Both the position numbers and the translations under genes were made by a program. From Portulaca oleracea (taxonomy: Eukaryota > Streptophyta > Magnoliopsida > Caryophyllales > Portulacaceae): DNA of 64,000 nt. Shown here piece by piece: positions 1 through 11,424 of this stretch (positions are counted from its first letter, which is position 1; each line of letters starts with the position of its first letter). Location of the stretch: the NCBI GenBank assembly GCA_029582165.1, contig CM055870.1:17486332-17550331 (forward strand), in the 5' to 3' direction. Under the pieces are notes generated by a model, which was given only the letters and a program-made list of their open reading frames with translations, had not been told where the DNA came from and made no database searches.

Positions 1-255
1 CGAAGCATAAGGTATATTTTTCATCTTTTCCTGCTCTTCAGATGTCTGAGGACAATCTGTTTTACCAAGTGATGTGCCATGAACCATGGGAATGAATCCT
101 TTCTTGGAGTTCTGCATGTTGAACCGATTCAACACCTTATCAATATAAGTTGTTTGATTTAATGCAATTAAACGCCTTGATCTATCTCTATAGATCTTTA
201 CTCCAAGAATGTACTGGGCCTCACCGAGATCCTTCATTTGGAAATTTTTCCTAAG
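1..255 (-). pseudogene. Ty1/copia pol: RT region downstream of an in-frame stop, cut by the window edge
   Basis: Translation of the minus strand below position 256 stays in the frame of the preceding RT segment and reads copia RT sequence, including MKDLGEAQYILGVKIYRDR and LNQTTYIDKVLNRFNM, the region that follows the YVDD box in Ty1/copia polymerases. A TAG at 256-258 separates it from the upstream RT. The rest of RT, RNase H and the 3' LTR lie outside the window. It belongs to the same element as the next two entries. Family assignment is firm; the exact lineage within copia is not determined. Confidence 0.85.
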
Positions 256-1119
256 CTATGTCTTACAAGACTCCATCATAGGAATGTCATTTCCAATGAG
301 GAGTATATCATCCACATACAGAACTAGAAAGACTATTTTGCTCCCACTGAGTTTTCTAAAAACACAAGGCTCTTCTTGGTTTTTCAAGAAACCAAACTCT
401 TTGATTACTTGATTAAACCTTTGATTCCAACTCCTTGAAGCTTGCTTGAGGCCATAAATGGCCCTTTGCAGCTTACAGACCTTCCCAAAACCTTTGGGAT
501 CTTCAAAACCTTCAGGTTGTGTCATATACACTTCCTCTTCTAGAATCCCATTCAAGAATGCAGTCTTGACGTCCATTTGCCATATTTCATAGTCATACCA
601 TGCAGCTATGGCAAGGAATATGTTGATTTCCGATGTCATGAGATAACCGTATCTCTCAGGAGGGTGAATGTCCCTACTGGACCTACGAAGGGGTATGTCC
701 ACATACCCTACTTCTTCATCGACCTGTCCCCCGACTACCTGTTCATCATTCCTTTCTTGTTGAGGATCAACGAAGATTGGAATGTAAGTAGTGGTGACAG
801 GGTGTGGGATAAGATTCGAAGTGGTTTGTGGCTCTTGAACTTCACCTAGTTCAATTTCTCTCCCACTCTTTCTCTTAGAGACAAACTCGTTCTCTAAGAA
901 GAAAGCATTCCGAGACACAAACACTTTGTTCTCAGAACGGTTGTAGAAGTAATACCCTTTGGTTTCCTTAGGATAGCCCACAAAGAAAACCTTTTCAGAT
1001 CTGGGTGCAAGCTTGCTGTCAGGTAAAACCTTAACATAGGCTTCACATCCCCAAATCTTTAGAAAAGACAAACTAGGAACTCTTCCTCTCCATATCTCAT
1101 ATGGTGTCTTTTCAGTAGC
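256..1119 (-). pseudogene. Ty1/copia pol: integrase C-terminus joined to RT, internal RT deletion
   Basis: The frame starts after a 1-bp deletion near 1120. It carries the integrase C-terminal GKR-like region (SFLKIWGCEAYVKV, FVGYPKETKGYYFY), then RT motifs WQMDVKTAFLNG, KLQRAIYGLKQASRSWN and LYVDDILLIGND (the catalytic YVDD). Compared with the inverted copy at 4.9-5.7 kb, the sequence jumps from the MTSEINIFL region straight to AIAAWYDYEIW near position 615, so the segment reading IEYDEPETYKQALASPDSKK in the other copy and the following RT fingers are missing. The frame ends at TAG 256-258. This polymerase cannot be functional: frameshift, deletion and stop are all visible. Confidence 0.9.
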
Positions 1120-3035
1120 TTAGTCGGAGTCCTATTTAGAATGAGCGATGCGGTTTCAAGAGCATGCCCCCAAAAGCTAAGCGGTAAATCTGACTCTGCC
1201 ATCATCGATCGTACCATATCTAATAGGGTGCGATTTCTCCTTTCAGATACACCATTGTGTTGTGGTGTTCCTGGAGGAGACAACTGTGAGACAATCCCAC
1301 AAGTTCTTAGATGGTTAATGAATTCTTGGCTCAAATATTCTCCACCTCGATCTGATCGAAGAGTTTTTATTGTTTGGCCAAGTTGATTCTGTACTTCATT
1401 TTGGAATTCTTTGAACTTTTCAAAAGATTCAGATTTATGACGCATTAGGTAGATATACCCATATCTACTAAAGTCATCAGTAAAAGTAATGAAATAGTAG
1501 AATCCTCCTCTAGCATTTGTGCTCATTGGTCCGCATACATCAGTATGTATGAGCCCTAATAAGTCATTGGCCCGTTCACCAGTTCCAGTAAAGGGTGACT
1601 TAGTCATTTTTCCCATCAGACATGCCTCACAAACTTCAAACCTTTCAAAGTTTAAGTTTTCCAGAATTCCTGTACTTTGCAGTTTCTGGATGCGATTCTG
1701 ATTAATATGACCTAGCCTACAGTGCCAAAGGTATGTTTCATTTGAGTCTTTTGTTTTAGCCTTTTTGAATTCGATGTGACAAATTTGTTTATCTAAATCT
1801 AATATGTAGAGGCCATTCATGCGAATACCCGCACCATAAAAGATTCCATTCTTTGTAAATGAAAAACGACCATTCGTAATATTAAAAGAATAGCCTTCAA
1901 TCTCAAGTACAGCTACTGAAATTAAATTCTGACTAATAGCGGGAACAAAATAACAATTATTTAGTTCTAATATAAGTCCTGAAGGTAAAGATAAACTATA
2001 AGTTCCTACGAAGACAGCCGCAACTCTTTGCCCGTTTCCTGTGCGTAGGTTTACTTCATTCTTGCTGACTCGTCTACTTCTGCTTAGGCCCTGTACATTT
2101 CCACAAATGTGAGCTTCACAACCGGTATCTAATACCCATAAAGTAGAAACAGTAAGATTTATATCGATCACATCTATACCTGCTTTGACGACCTTTCCAG
2201 TCTTCAGATCATCTAAGTAGGTGGGGCAGTTTCTTTTCCAGTGTCCTTTGCCTTTACAGTAAAAGCACTCTTCATCTGGCTTAGGTCCTGCTTTAGGTTT
2301 GGCTGGGACAACAGTTTTGTTCTTGCCTTTCTTACTTGCAGGTCCTTTCTTGCTCTTGTTAGCCTTCTTGAATTTTCCTTTCCCCTTGCTGACCACTAGG
2401 ACATTCGAGTTAACCTTATGGGCTATCTTAATGTCCCTCTCTGCCGTAACCAACATCGCATGAAGATCCATTAGAGACTTCTTATGCCCCTGCATGTTGT
2501 AATTCAGCTTGAAGGTGCTGAATCCTTCATGCAGTGAGCTAAGTAGAATGTCAGTAGCTAACTCTGGAGTGTAGGGGAACCCTAGTCGCTCCATGGACTC
2601 AAAAAGACCAATCATCTTCAATACATGGGGCCCAACGGGCTTGCCAATCTCAAGACGGGTGCGAACAATTTGCTCATTGATCTGACATCTCTCAATTCGA
2701 GCGTGTTCTTGAAACATGCTTTTCAGTTGAGTGATTGTTTCATGTGCCTTTTTGTTTTCAAACTGTCTTTGAAGCTCAGGAGTCATAGTAGCCAACATGA
2801 TACAGCTGACTTGGACATCATCATCAGAATGACGCTGCCACTTGTCTTTTTCAGCTTGAGTCGCATTTTCTTTGGGCTTGTTCTTCAAGGCTCTTTCTAG
2901 AACATATTCTTTCTGCTCTGCCCTAAGGACAATCCTCAGGTTTCGGTGCCAATCAAGGAAATTGGCCCCGGTGAGTTTCTTTTTTTCCAAAAGAGAACGG
3001 AGGTTGACAGTGTTATTGGTGGGTGTGTTAGACAT
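1120..3035 (-). pseudogene. Ty1/copia gag-protease-integrase ORF
   Basis: The most likely start is ATG at 3035 (MSNTPTNN); the open frame extends slightly further only through a TTG. Domains in order: copia gag (GANFLDWHRNLRIVLRAE to LHAMLVTAERDIKIAHK), a lysine-rich stretch, a CX2CX4HX4C zinc knuckle (CFYCKGKGHWKRNC), protease with active site LDTGCEAHICG, the integrase zinc finger (WHCRLGHINQNRI ... CEACLMGKM), and the integrase core with first acidic residue in HTDVCGPM, second in SDRGGEY and the glutamate in HNGVSERRNR. After NRTPTK the frame is lost by a single-base deletion near 1120, judged against the inverted copy that has one extra A there. No stop interrupts gag to integrase, so decay is recent or limited. 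Confidence 0.93.
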
Positions 3036-3065
3036 CTTTGATTCTGACAAGACATAAAGGTTCAA

Positions 3066-4870
3066 TTTTAGTTATTAATCACCAAAGAAATTAAACTAAT
3101 TTTAACTTCAAACCAAAACACTTCATCAACTCTCACTTAGTGTTTTAATTTTAACCAAGACCCACAAGACCCATGGGCTCAAGTGGACTTTGGCCCAACA
3201 AAACTCGAGCTCATGTTGCCTTTGGTGGATCATCTTATGATCGATCATTCAAAAATGACTCTTGGCAAGAAATTTGTATCGAATACAATATTTCTCTTCC
3301 TCTGCTCTTGGCCCAAAACTATTTTGATAGCCAATTTGAATTGACCTAGCTCCCACCCTACTTATTAATGATGGACAAATAATTCGCTTTGGCTTTCTTT
3401 ATTTATCCATCTAAGTGGTGTTTCGGTAGGTTGAGCAATAATTCAATTATGAGAGTAGGTTTTATTATCCTAAGCATGCAATTCTAGGTGAATTCTTTCG
3501 AAAAGCACAAAAGGCATAATAAAACATGCAATAACAAAATTAAAGCATAAATAAAACCCCTAGTATGGCCACCTAGACTTAATCAACTAATTTAACTAAG
3601 CCTTGATAGTCTTCAAGAAAGCCTTCTTGGGTCATGCAACTCCATTGGATGGGCTCCCACTCGAATCACCACCTCTATTGCTGTTGGGCTCCCACTCAAT
3701 TTGATGTCTCCAATTACAACCAATTTACAATTTGGACCTCACAATTGAGAATTAAAAATAAACTTAACTGAAATTTTAAATTTAAAATTTAATTCAAAGA
3801 CGGTACGCAGACCGTATTTCACCCAACCCGGTACGCAGACCGGTAAAACTGACTATCTATGGCCATACTAGAAGCACATGCAAACATGTAATATTGCAAT
3901 AAACACATGCTTAAATAACAAATTATAAAGACATATAAATAATTGCAATATAACACATAAGGAAATAAGTACTAAATAAAATTTCCTAAAAGGTTTGCAT
4001 GATTAATAAAGTAAATAAAATCCAAATTTTATCTTAGTTACCTAAACAAATTTAGGATTTTATACCTATACATACAAAATACTTGAATTTCCTAAAATCA
4101 AGGAGTCTAAAAGATACTATATCTTTCAAAAATTATTGTATGTTTCCTAAACTTTACAAAATAATAGATTTTACGCCTATTATCTGATTTAGTAGTAATA
4201 GGATTTAATAATTAATTTCTAAAATTAATTACAAACCCTAAAATGTACGAATTCACCAAAACTGCTGGCAACACGGTTCGTGTTGAACTAACACGGTCCG
4301 TGTTGCTTCCCAGTTTCGGTTAATTTCGTGAATGAAAAACTTAAATAAAACTATCGTAACTTATCGAATTTAAAGATTTCATATCTCAGTGTTATCTAAT
4401 AACCCAATATGAATATTTTCCAGAATTTTAACAATTTTCAAAAGATTGTAAAATTTTAGGGAATTAAACATTTTTAATTCTCTATTTAAGAGGAAAATAA
4501 ATAACAACAGTCCGATAAGTTTAAAAATCAAATTTTATAATTTTCCCATACAGTAGGTTCATCTAATATGCTACTGTAAAAATTTCAGATTTTTATCAAA
4601 TTTCTAAAATTAGAATAAAATTCAGAAAAGTAAACAATTGTACTTTTCTGTTAATTTGAAAATTAAAGGAAAATTAGTAAACGATTTCAAAAATTCACGA
4701 AAATTTTATCCATAACAGGATGGTTACCCAATAACCTATTGTAAAATTTTCAAAAAATTTGCAAATTTCTATAAATATACAAAATTCAGAGAATTAAACG
4801 AATTTTAATTCACTTCAGATCTGAAAACTCAATTAAAAATCCATTTTAATTGGGAAAAATCTAAAAAAAA
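3066..4870. other. AT-rich untranslated block inside the copia locus
   Basis: About 1.8 kb between the gag start and the inverted pol copy, with no coding sequence I recognise. I found no clear copia primer-binding site (the plus-strand form of TGGTATCAGAGC is absent). Two dyad pairs stand out. At 3800-3843 there are two copies of a CGGT-ACGCAG-ACCG word. At 4269-4304 two words of the CAACACGG/CCGTGTTG type have centres 20 bp apart, the same word class as in the LTR at 6.0-6.13 kb. It may be element leader or unrelated filler; I cannot decide. Confidence 0.5.
4269..4304. repeat. pair of CAACACGG-type palindromes, centres 20 bp apart
   Basis: CAACACG-GTT-CGTGTTG at 4269-4285 and AACACGG-T-CCGTGTT at 4290-4304. 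Centres are at 4277 and 4297. The word matches that of the copia LTR at 6.0-6.13 kb. No TATA-like box is obvious next to this pair. Confidence 0.75.
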
Positions 4871-5731
4871 AAAAACTCTTCGATCAGATCGAGGTGGAGA
4901 ATATTTGAGCCAAGAATTCATTAACCATCTAAGAACTTGTGGGATTGTCTCACAGTTGTCTCCTCCAGGAACACCACAACACAATGGTGTATCTGAAAGG
5001 AGAAATCGCACCCTATTAGATATGGTACGATCGATGATGGCAGAGTCAGATTTACCACTTAGCTTTTGGGGGCATGCTCTTGAAACCGCATCGCTCATTC
5101 TAAATAGGACTCCGACTAAAGCTACTGAAAAGACACCATATGAGATATGGAGAGGAAGAGTTCCTAGTTTGTCTTTTCTAAAGATTTGGGGATGTGAAGC
5201 CTATGTTAAGGTTTTACCTGACAGCAAGCTTGCACCCAGATCTGAAAAGGTTTTCTTTGTGGGCTATCCTAAGGAAACCAAAGGGTATTACTTCTACAAC
5301 CGTTCTGAGAACAAAGTGTTTGTGTCTCGGAATGCTTTCTTCTTAGAGAACGAGTTTGTCTCTAAGAGAAAGAGTGGGAGAGAAATTGAACTAGGTGAAG
5401 TTCAAGAGCCACAAACCACTTCGAATCTTATCCCACACCCCGTCACCACTACTTACATTCCAATCTCCGTTGATCCTCAGCAAGAAAGGAATGATGAACA
5501 GGTAGTCGGGGGACAGGTCGATGAAGAAGTAGGGTATGTGGACATACCCCTTCGTAGGTCCAGTAGGGACATTCACCCTCTTGAGAGATACGGTTATCTC
5601 ATGACATCGGAAATCAACATATTCCTTATAGAATATGATGAGCCCGAGACCTACAAACAAGCTTTAGCGAGCCCAGATTCCAAGAAATGGCTCGAAGCCA
5701 TGAAATCCGAGATAGACTCCATGTACGAAAA
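4871..5731 (+). pseudogene. inverted partial copy of copia integrase-RT
   Basis: The plus strand repeats, in inverted orientation, the segment 615-1365 of the minus-strand element: integrase from the second catalytic acid region (RGGEYLSQEF, PGTPQHNGVSERRN) through the integrase C-terminus to the start of RT (YKQALASPDSKKWLEAMKSE). By eye there are about five substitutions and one 1-bp indel over ~750 bp, so the arms are roughly 99% identical. This copy keeps the integrase-RT frame open across the site of the other copy's frameshift, and retains the RT start that the other lacks. It begins abruptly after a poly(A) run (4862-4875) and ends abruptly near 5731, where the RT frame runs into LTR-like sequence. 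Confidence 0.9.
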
Positions 5732-5938
5732 GTCCACGCAGCGCTCCGGGAACCCGATTGCTAGATCGACTCGATCGAGACGAATCTCAATCTAAGATGT
5801 ATGTGAGATTGTTTTAGGAAACTGATAGCGTTTCCTGAAACTAGAACTGCAAAAGGAGAGAGGAACTCAGGAAATCACCCTGGTATCTCTCTAAGAGTCG
5901 AAGGGAGATGGTGTGGAATAATCTCTCCCAGAGACCCC

Positions 5939-5946
5939 TTTATATA
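5939..5946 (-). promoter_or_regulatory. TATA box of the copia LTR
   Basis: Minus-strand CTATATAAAGGGG. It lies about 82 bp downstream, in promoter direction, of the nearest palindrome centre (6028). The plus-strand reading fits the TATA consensus less well, which supports the minus orientation. Confidence 0.7.
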
Positions 5947-6018
5947 GTGTTTAGAAAACCTAGGGAAAGGGTTCAAAACCCTAAAGGGCCGAAAAAGACA
6001 ACGGCGCATCTTCTAGGC

Positions 6019-6129
6019 CCAACACGGTCCGTGTTGGACTCCAGAGAGTCCAAATATTCGGCCCATGGACACCACGGATCGTGGTGTCTCAACACGGACC
6101 GTGTTGAGCCCAATTCGGTCCGTGTTGGG
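6019..6129. repeat. array of four CAACACGG/CCGTGTTG palindromes in copia U3
   Basis: Words: CCAACACGG-T-CCGTGTTGG (6019-6037, 9-bp arms), GACACCACG-GAT-CGTGGTGTC (6068-6088), CTCAACACGG-A-CCGTGTTGAG (6088-6108, 10-bp arms) and an imperfect CCCAATTCGG-T-CCGTGTTGGG (6109-6129). Centres are 6028, 6078, 6098 and 6119, so steps of 50, 20 and 21 bp. A GGACTC/GAGTCC hairpin (6036-6051) sits in the 50-bp gap. Confidence 0.85.
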
Positions 6130-6362
6130 CTGATTTCTCACAGAAATCAGTTTCCAACTTTTCTAAACTTGATACAATATCATTTAGGTTACATACATTG
6201 TTCCAGGGCACTGACTTGTGTGACCCAGTAGGACCAAATAATATAGTTGTAATTAAACATATTTAATTACTAATTATAGAGGTCTCTAGCAAGACATATA
6301 ATCACTATATTACTTTGGTTTAATCTCCGTGTATATCGAACATTGTCGGGACATTCCCAACA

Positions 6363-6970
6363 GGAAGAGCCATTACTTCTTAGCCATAAATGAAAGCAAG
6401 GGTTTCTCCCTCAAATTCTCTCGCTCAAATCTTGTTCTTACTTTAACCTCAATTCATTGTGGTAGCGTTAACAAGTTAATTCCTTTATGGATTAGTGGTG
6501 CTAGTCTTTATCTAATCTTGGTGGAGTTGTAGTTTTGGTGGCGGAATCCTCCGTTACCAAGTCCATATCTTGTGTTTAAGCTTCATTGAAGGTTTCCGGG
6601 TTCAAGGTCTTCTTCCTCCTCAACTCAAGCAAGTCTTTCCCACCATGTCATGCTTCAGAAACTTTGTATTATTTATGTTGGTTGTTTATGAAAATAAATC
6701 AAATAATAAGTGCAAAAAATTAAGAAACTAGGACTAAAAATTCTAATTGATTTCTTGCTCCCGGTGGGAACGGAAGCGGGAGCAAATCTCTAGGTCACAA
6801 CCGGGACCATAACTGGGAGCAAAACTTTGTTTCCGGTCACAACCGGGGCCGGGATAATTACCGGGATCCCAGTCCCGCTCACCTCTAGTTGTAACTCATT
6901 CTCTAATGTTCAACTAATCAAAGTTTCACTGATGTGAATTAACAGTTGTCAATCACTTGAACGAACTTTT
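6363..6970. other. sequence between copia LTR and LINE tail
   Basis: No coding sequence recognised. A direct-repeat-like run of ACCGGGA/CCGGG words occurs around 6755-6880; otherwise unremarkable. Confidence 0.4.
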
Positions 6971-8555
6971 TGTTTTTTTTTTTTGAGGAGAAACACACAA
7001 CGAAAACCATCGCATGCTTATTCATTAAGTGTGTCCATGGACACCAAATGGGAGACTTCCAGAGGAAAAACACCCACCCAAATATTTGAGCGTCTTTGAG
7101 AAAGAGCTAAACGTGCTAAGTTGTGAGCCACCTTGTTACAACTTCTTTTACTAAACAAAAACCGAATTGAAATGAAATATTAGCTAATAGTAAGCAATCC
7201 TTTAGGATCATCTCTATGCTAGAGACGTCCTTTGCTACCCAATGAGTCCATTGAAAACCACTTGACAGTCTGTTTCTACCTCTAACCTTTGCAGGCCACG
7301 GTCTTTTGCTAATTTCCGACTCTCTTGGACTTCTAGCATCTCTGGTTCCTGCGATCCATGGTGTATCTCAAAAGCTGCTGCTAGCACACTGGATCACCCC
7401 CATACGATTCCTGATTATCGCACCCCACCCTTCGTACTTTTCCTTAGTTATGGAGGCATCCGTGTTCCGCTTCCACTATCCTCTCGCCCACCCCGTCCAT
7501 CTCTCCCGACTTCTTCTTGTTTCAGCGAACCTGACCTCATAATTTTGAGCATTCCAAAAGCTGTGAAATACATCTAATGCTCGATTTACTACCTCCATCT
7601 GTTCGCTCTTGAGTCCCTTGATGACCCTTCTGTTTCTCGCGCCCCAAGTTGCCCACACCAGAGTTCCCATCGGCCCCCAACTCCCCTTATCCATCTCCTT
7701 TATTCTCAACTCCAGCGATTGACCCATGCATATCCACAAGCTCTCGGTTATCAACATCAAGTCTGAGGTAGCTACACTTCCACACCAACTTTACCCAGGC
7801 ATAATCCATGAAAATGTGGTTTGATGTTTCATAAGCTTCACCACATGTTTGGCATATAGGATCGATATCCACATTTCATTTTTCGAGGTTCGCCCTAGTG
7901 GGTAGGAAGTCTCCAAGGATGCCATACACATTATTTAACTCTCGGTAGAGCCTCCATTTCCCATATTAGCTGAGCACTTTTCCTCCACTCTCCCTTGAAC
8001 ATTCACCCTTCTTCCTCTAATTCCTCCTATTCATAGTCCTCACAAGTTTGTAAGTCGTCCGCACCGTGAACAAGCCATTGTAGCTCAGTTGCCAAATCAG
8101 CTCATCATTCTTTGAGGTCTCACTCATTGGAATGGACTTGATCTCTTTCCTGGTTTTCTCATTGAAACACAAAGTTAGTAGGTCCTCTCTCGGTCTCTCT
8201 AACATCTTTAGCTCCAAATCAATGAGCTGAGCTACCAACACCTCCCCCACCCCCAATAACTAAGGTGGTGTTCGGACCTCACCTCTTTGCGTTTGCGGGA
8301 GCCATTTATTGCCCCAGATCTAGGTTTTCCTCCCATTCCTAATATGCCATCGAGCTCCTTGCTTGACAAATTCTTTTGCCTCATGTATGTTGTGTCAAGT
8401 AAAGCTTGGTTGGTAACCCACTTTTTCCTGCCACAACTCCCCTTCGTGAAATACCGAGCCTTTAGCACCCTCATTGCAAGAGCATCATGTTTATTGGCCA
8501 ACCTCCACACCCATTTGGCCAACAAGGCCTTATTAAAGCACCTAAATCGACGGAA
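6971..8555 (-). pseudogene. 5'-truncated L1-type LINE ORF2 (zf-RVT and RNase H) with poly(A) tail
   Basis: Read on the minus strand from 8555: FNKALLAKWVWRLANKHDAL, the start of the post-RT domain of plant L1 elements; then a zf-RVT-like zinc region (CQTCGEAYETSNHIF); then LVWATWGARNRRV; then an RNase H domain (LEVETDCQVVFNGL and CNKVAHNLARLALSQRR) ending near 7020. Endonuclease and RT upstream are absent, so the copy is 5'-truncated. Several stops and frameshifts break it. A T-run on the plus strand at 6972-6984 is the poly(A) tail, as expected for target-primed reverse transcription. No target duplication could be defined. Confidence 0.85.
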
Positions 8556-8764
8556 AACTATCCTCCGTCTATTCTTATATTGTCAATGTGTAATCGTATA
8601 TATTAACTCCTCATATAAGTAAATTTATGAGATATATAGAACATATAGTTATCAAATAATGGTATGTAGACTAATGATTTTGTCCTTAATCAGTCTCATA
8701 TTAGTCAAATTTATTATTAGCGTAGGATTATTAAACTATTTCTTTTATAGGAAGATTAGTAAAT

Positions 8765-8950
8765 TTATTCAAAAGTCAATTGAACATTATAAGAATCTTG
8801 TGAAACAAGATCAACACCGTAGGACGACCCGTCATCAGCCCAATTTCTAGTGGGTAGATTGATGGGTTGTATATGAGCTAGAGCATGGACAACTCTATTC
8901 CCGCTTCTTCTAATATGCATAAATAAAATATTATTAGGCAAGGTCATCTT
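8765..8950 (-). pseudogene. second LINE RNase H fragment
   Basis: The minus strand reads FMHIRRSGNRVVHALAHIQP, matching the C-terminal part of plant LINE RNase H domains (the RRxxNxVAHxLA pattern). Only about 60 codons are visible. It is separated from the preceding LINE by ~200 bp of AT-rich DNA and is probably an independent remnant. Confidence 0.6.
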
Positions 8951-9324
8951 TTAAGCAAGGTTTGAGTTGTATGTGTGATATGTATCCAATTAGTCAAATA
9001 AGGATGAAAAGTTCAAAGCTTGTCTACTTTTCCATTCAAACTAATTGAAATTATATATATGCTAAGTGAAAGTTCAAGTCGAGAGACACTTTCATGATGC
9101 ATACTAACTCCTTGATTTCTCGGGTGTTCAAGTTCTCCAAGTGGTGCCATGTATGGCGGGGGTAATCTTACCCAAATGAGCGATCCCGGGCTATTTCAAG
9201 TGCAACTCTTGAAATGACGGGGGATTGTTGTAGTATTTCAAGAGTTAAGAGGCTTAAGGGACCAAGTTATAAGCTAAGGATTGACCGGGAAGGTCAAAAT
9301 CTAGCTTACTAAGTGAAATGGACC

Positions 9325-9650
9325 CAACATGGACTGTTTCATGTATGGCGCGGGTCATGTTGGGGTCTAAAGAGTCAGAAAAAGACTCCCTGGATCAACA
9401 CGGACTGTGTTGTTCCAGTATGGGTCGTGTTAAGGCCAATACGTTCCGTGTTGGAGCCCAGTTGAGTTCTTTTTCAAAATCCCTTGATTTCAGCCTGAAC
9501 ATTAATTCGTAGGGGCATCTTCTAGGATTATTCTTGATTGATATTCTCAGTCAAGATTAACGCTTTAATGACGATCAAAACCCCAGAGACAAAGCTCCCA
9601 AATCATGCTATATTGATTGTCAAGTTTGAATGCTCCAACTCATATAAATA
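9325..9650 (+). promoter_or_regulatory. decayed LTR-type promoter with CAACACGG palindromes and TATA box
   Basis: Degenerate copies of the word seen in the copia LTR at 6 kb have centres at about 9333, 9355, 9404, 9424 and 9445 (steps 22, 49, 20, 21). The clearest is CAACACGG-A-CTGTGTTG at 9396-9412. A canonical TATAAATA lies at 9643-9650 on the plus strand, followed by a pyrimidine-rich leader. LTR ends could not be identified, so this is probably part of an old LTR. Confidence 0.55.
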
Positions 9651-10974
9651 GCGGATTATTTTCACTCATCCAACACACCTCAACTTCTCCTTCTATCTCT
9701 CTAAAGAGCTTCAACACAACTCCTAAGGTGTTGAACTGCAACAATTTCTTGAGAGTTCTTGAGAGATCTTGTACTTTCTTACAAGAGGTTAGGTTTTCCC
9801 TTAAGTCTATTCACGACCTTGTGAACAAGTCTTAAGGGGAGATGAGTTTGACCTTCGGCTCCTAGCTACCCAAGTGATCCCACATCTTGTGCAAGTGACC
9901 GTGTTACCCCATATTTGCAACAACTGCAATCAAGTTTGTCATACTATGGTGTACTTAACTCCAAATCATGAAATGTTAGGCCTACTGGAGTTCAATATGT
10001 CATACTTTGGTTTCACCCAATTCAGTGGTGGTGACTAGAGTTTGATAGTTTCACAATATAATTGGCTTGTTGTGATACAATTTTATTTAAAGTTCAGTTT
10101 ACCACAATCCAAATGCCTAAAGTACGGTAAACTACAACCCAGTTTTCAATTTTTAAAAGAATATTAACTTCAACATTCACGGAGTTCCAAAGAAATCAAA
10201 TACTATCTAAGCGTCTTGTCAAAACCAAGACTTCAATCAACATCCATGGAATTGTTGTTATTAACCATCGTTTCTAATAGAAAAATTATGTTTAGTATAA
10301 TATTAATTGTTTTGTTAAGATGTTTGATGTTCAAACATATTTGGGATCTTTTAGCCCCTTGAACATTCCAACTAATAGTCTCCATTTATTAGACTTTGCT
10401 AATAAAAAGTCACTAAGTTCATAGTATCAATGAAATTTAGTATAACGCGGTTTAAATATCTTTAGATCTTCCACTGAGTTAACCAAAAGATTGTTGGGTT
10501 TGGTACCCTTAAGATGATACTTTGGTTTCGCACCCCTCAAGTTTAATGTTTAGGATTACAACAACACCAACAACAATAGACTCCAATATAATCCCACTAA
10601 CATGGACTCTGAGGGAATCCGAATGTAGGAAACCTTCCTCCATGCATGAGAGTGCATGAAGAGGTTGATTTCGACGGATCCAAAATATCCATTTTGAAAA
10701 TGGATCTCAACGGAGTGATGATCATGAAGGAACACAGTGTTGGCACCCACTTTTATTCCCAAATATTAAGCGAGAGACCGCTACACAATGTGTATCTTGA
10801 CCTCTTCTCGCATATGACATGCCTTAATTAGTAAAATATTTAGCTTTAAAAAGCCTATACACCAATTAGTCTTGCATATGTAGTAATATCAAGATTTTGC
10901 TTCTCAAGAATAACGTAATTGAAAGCCTCACTCAACATTGTTAAACCCCAAGCCTTCGTACCTCTTAATCATAA
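9651..10974. other. non-coding sequence, possible LTR remainder and retroposon trace
   Basis: No recognisable coding sequence. Around 10,555-10,640 a CAACAACACCAACAACAA run is followed by a sequence resembling common plant retroposon 3' tails (a similar one is at 26,968-27,050). The first ~250 bp may be R/U5 of the preceding LTR fragment. Confidence 0.35.
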
Positions 10975-11418
10975 GTAGACCTGTTCAACGAACCAGGGAC
11001 CCCCCTAGTCCGGTTCGAAAAAATGAGAGTTAAGGAAAAAATTTTAGAAGGTGACCCGACCCAACCTGAAAAAGTCAGGGCCCCGAAGCATGGTTGGGTC
11101 GAGCTCGGGCCAGAGGTATGTGACCCGGCTCGGCCCGACGACCCAACTAGATGTATTATTTTTTAAAAAAAAATCACAGATTAGCTTTTAGTTTTTTTCT
11201 GACCCAACCCGACCCGGCCTGACAACCCGAATACATACATTGATTAAATGTGTGAATTTTTAGCTTTTTTTGTATAGAAAAAATTCATCTTGGATAGTTG
11301 TCGGTCTGTTGACCCGACCCATGGCCCATAAGGTCAAGGCTCGGGTCGAAGGTCGGGTCGGGATGACGGGTCAGAAACTTTTAAGACCCGACCTAGCCCG
11401 ACTGTTGAACAGGTCTAC
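10975..11418. mobile_element. 444-bp MITE with 15-bp terminal inverted repeats
   Basis: Termini are GTAGACCTGTTCAAC (10975-10989) and its exact reverse complement (11404-11418). The hexamer TCATAA abuts both ends (10969-10974 and 11419-11424). Subterminal regions are rich in GACCCGACC/GGTCGGGT words, like the hAT-like elements at 30-32 kb that also begin TAGACC. It has no coding capacity. The superfamily is probably hAT, but the 6-bp rather than 8-bp flank repeat leaves this open. Confidence 0.8.
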
Positions 11419-11424
11419 TCATAA

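Larger units (their letters stand above)
5737..6362 (-). mobile_element. Ty1/copia LTR (minus orientation, U5 side truncated)
   Basis: On the minus strand the block begins at 6362 with TGTTGGGAATGTCCCGACAA, a typical copia LTR start. It then carries AT-rich U3, a palindrome array (6019-6129), a canonical TATA box (minus, 5939-5946) and a U5-like stretch ending at the junction with the inverted pol copy near 5731-5737. The opposite terminus was not found, so the low-coordinate boundary is approximate. Orientation agrees with the minus-strand gag-pol at 1-3 kb, so this is probably its 5' LTR, displaced by the rearrangement. Confidence 0.7.
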
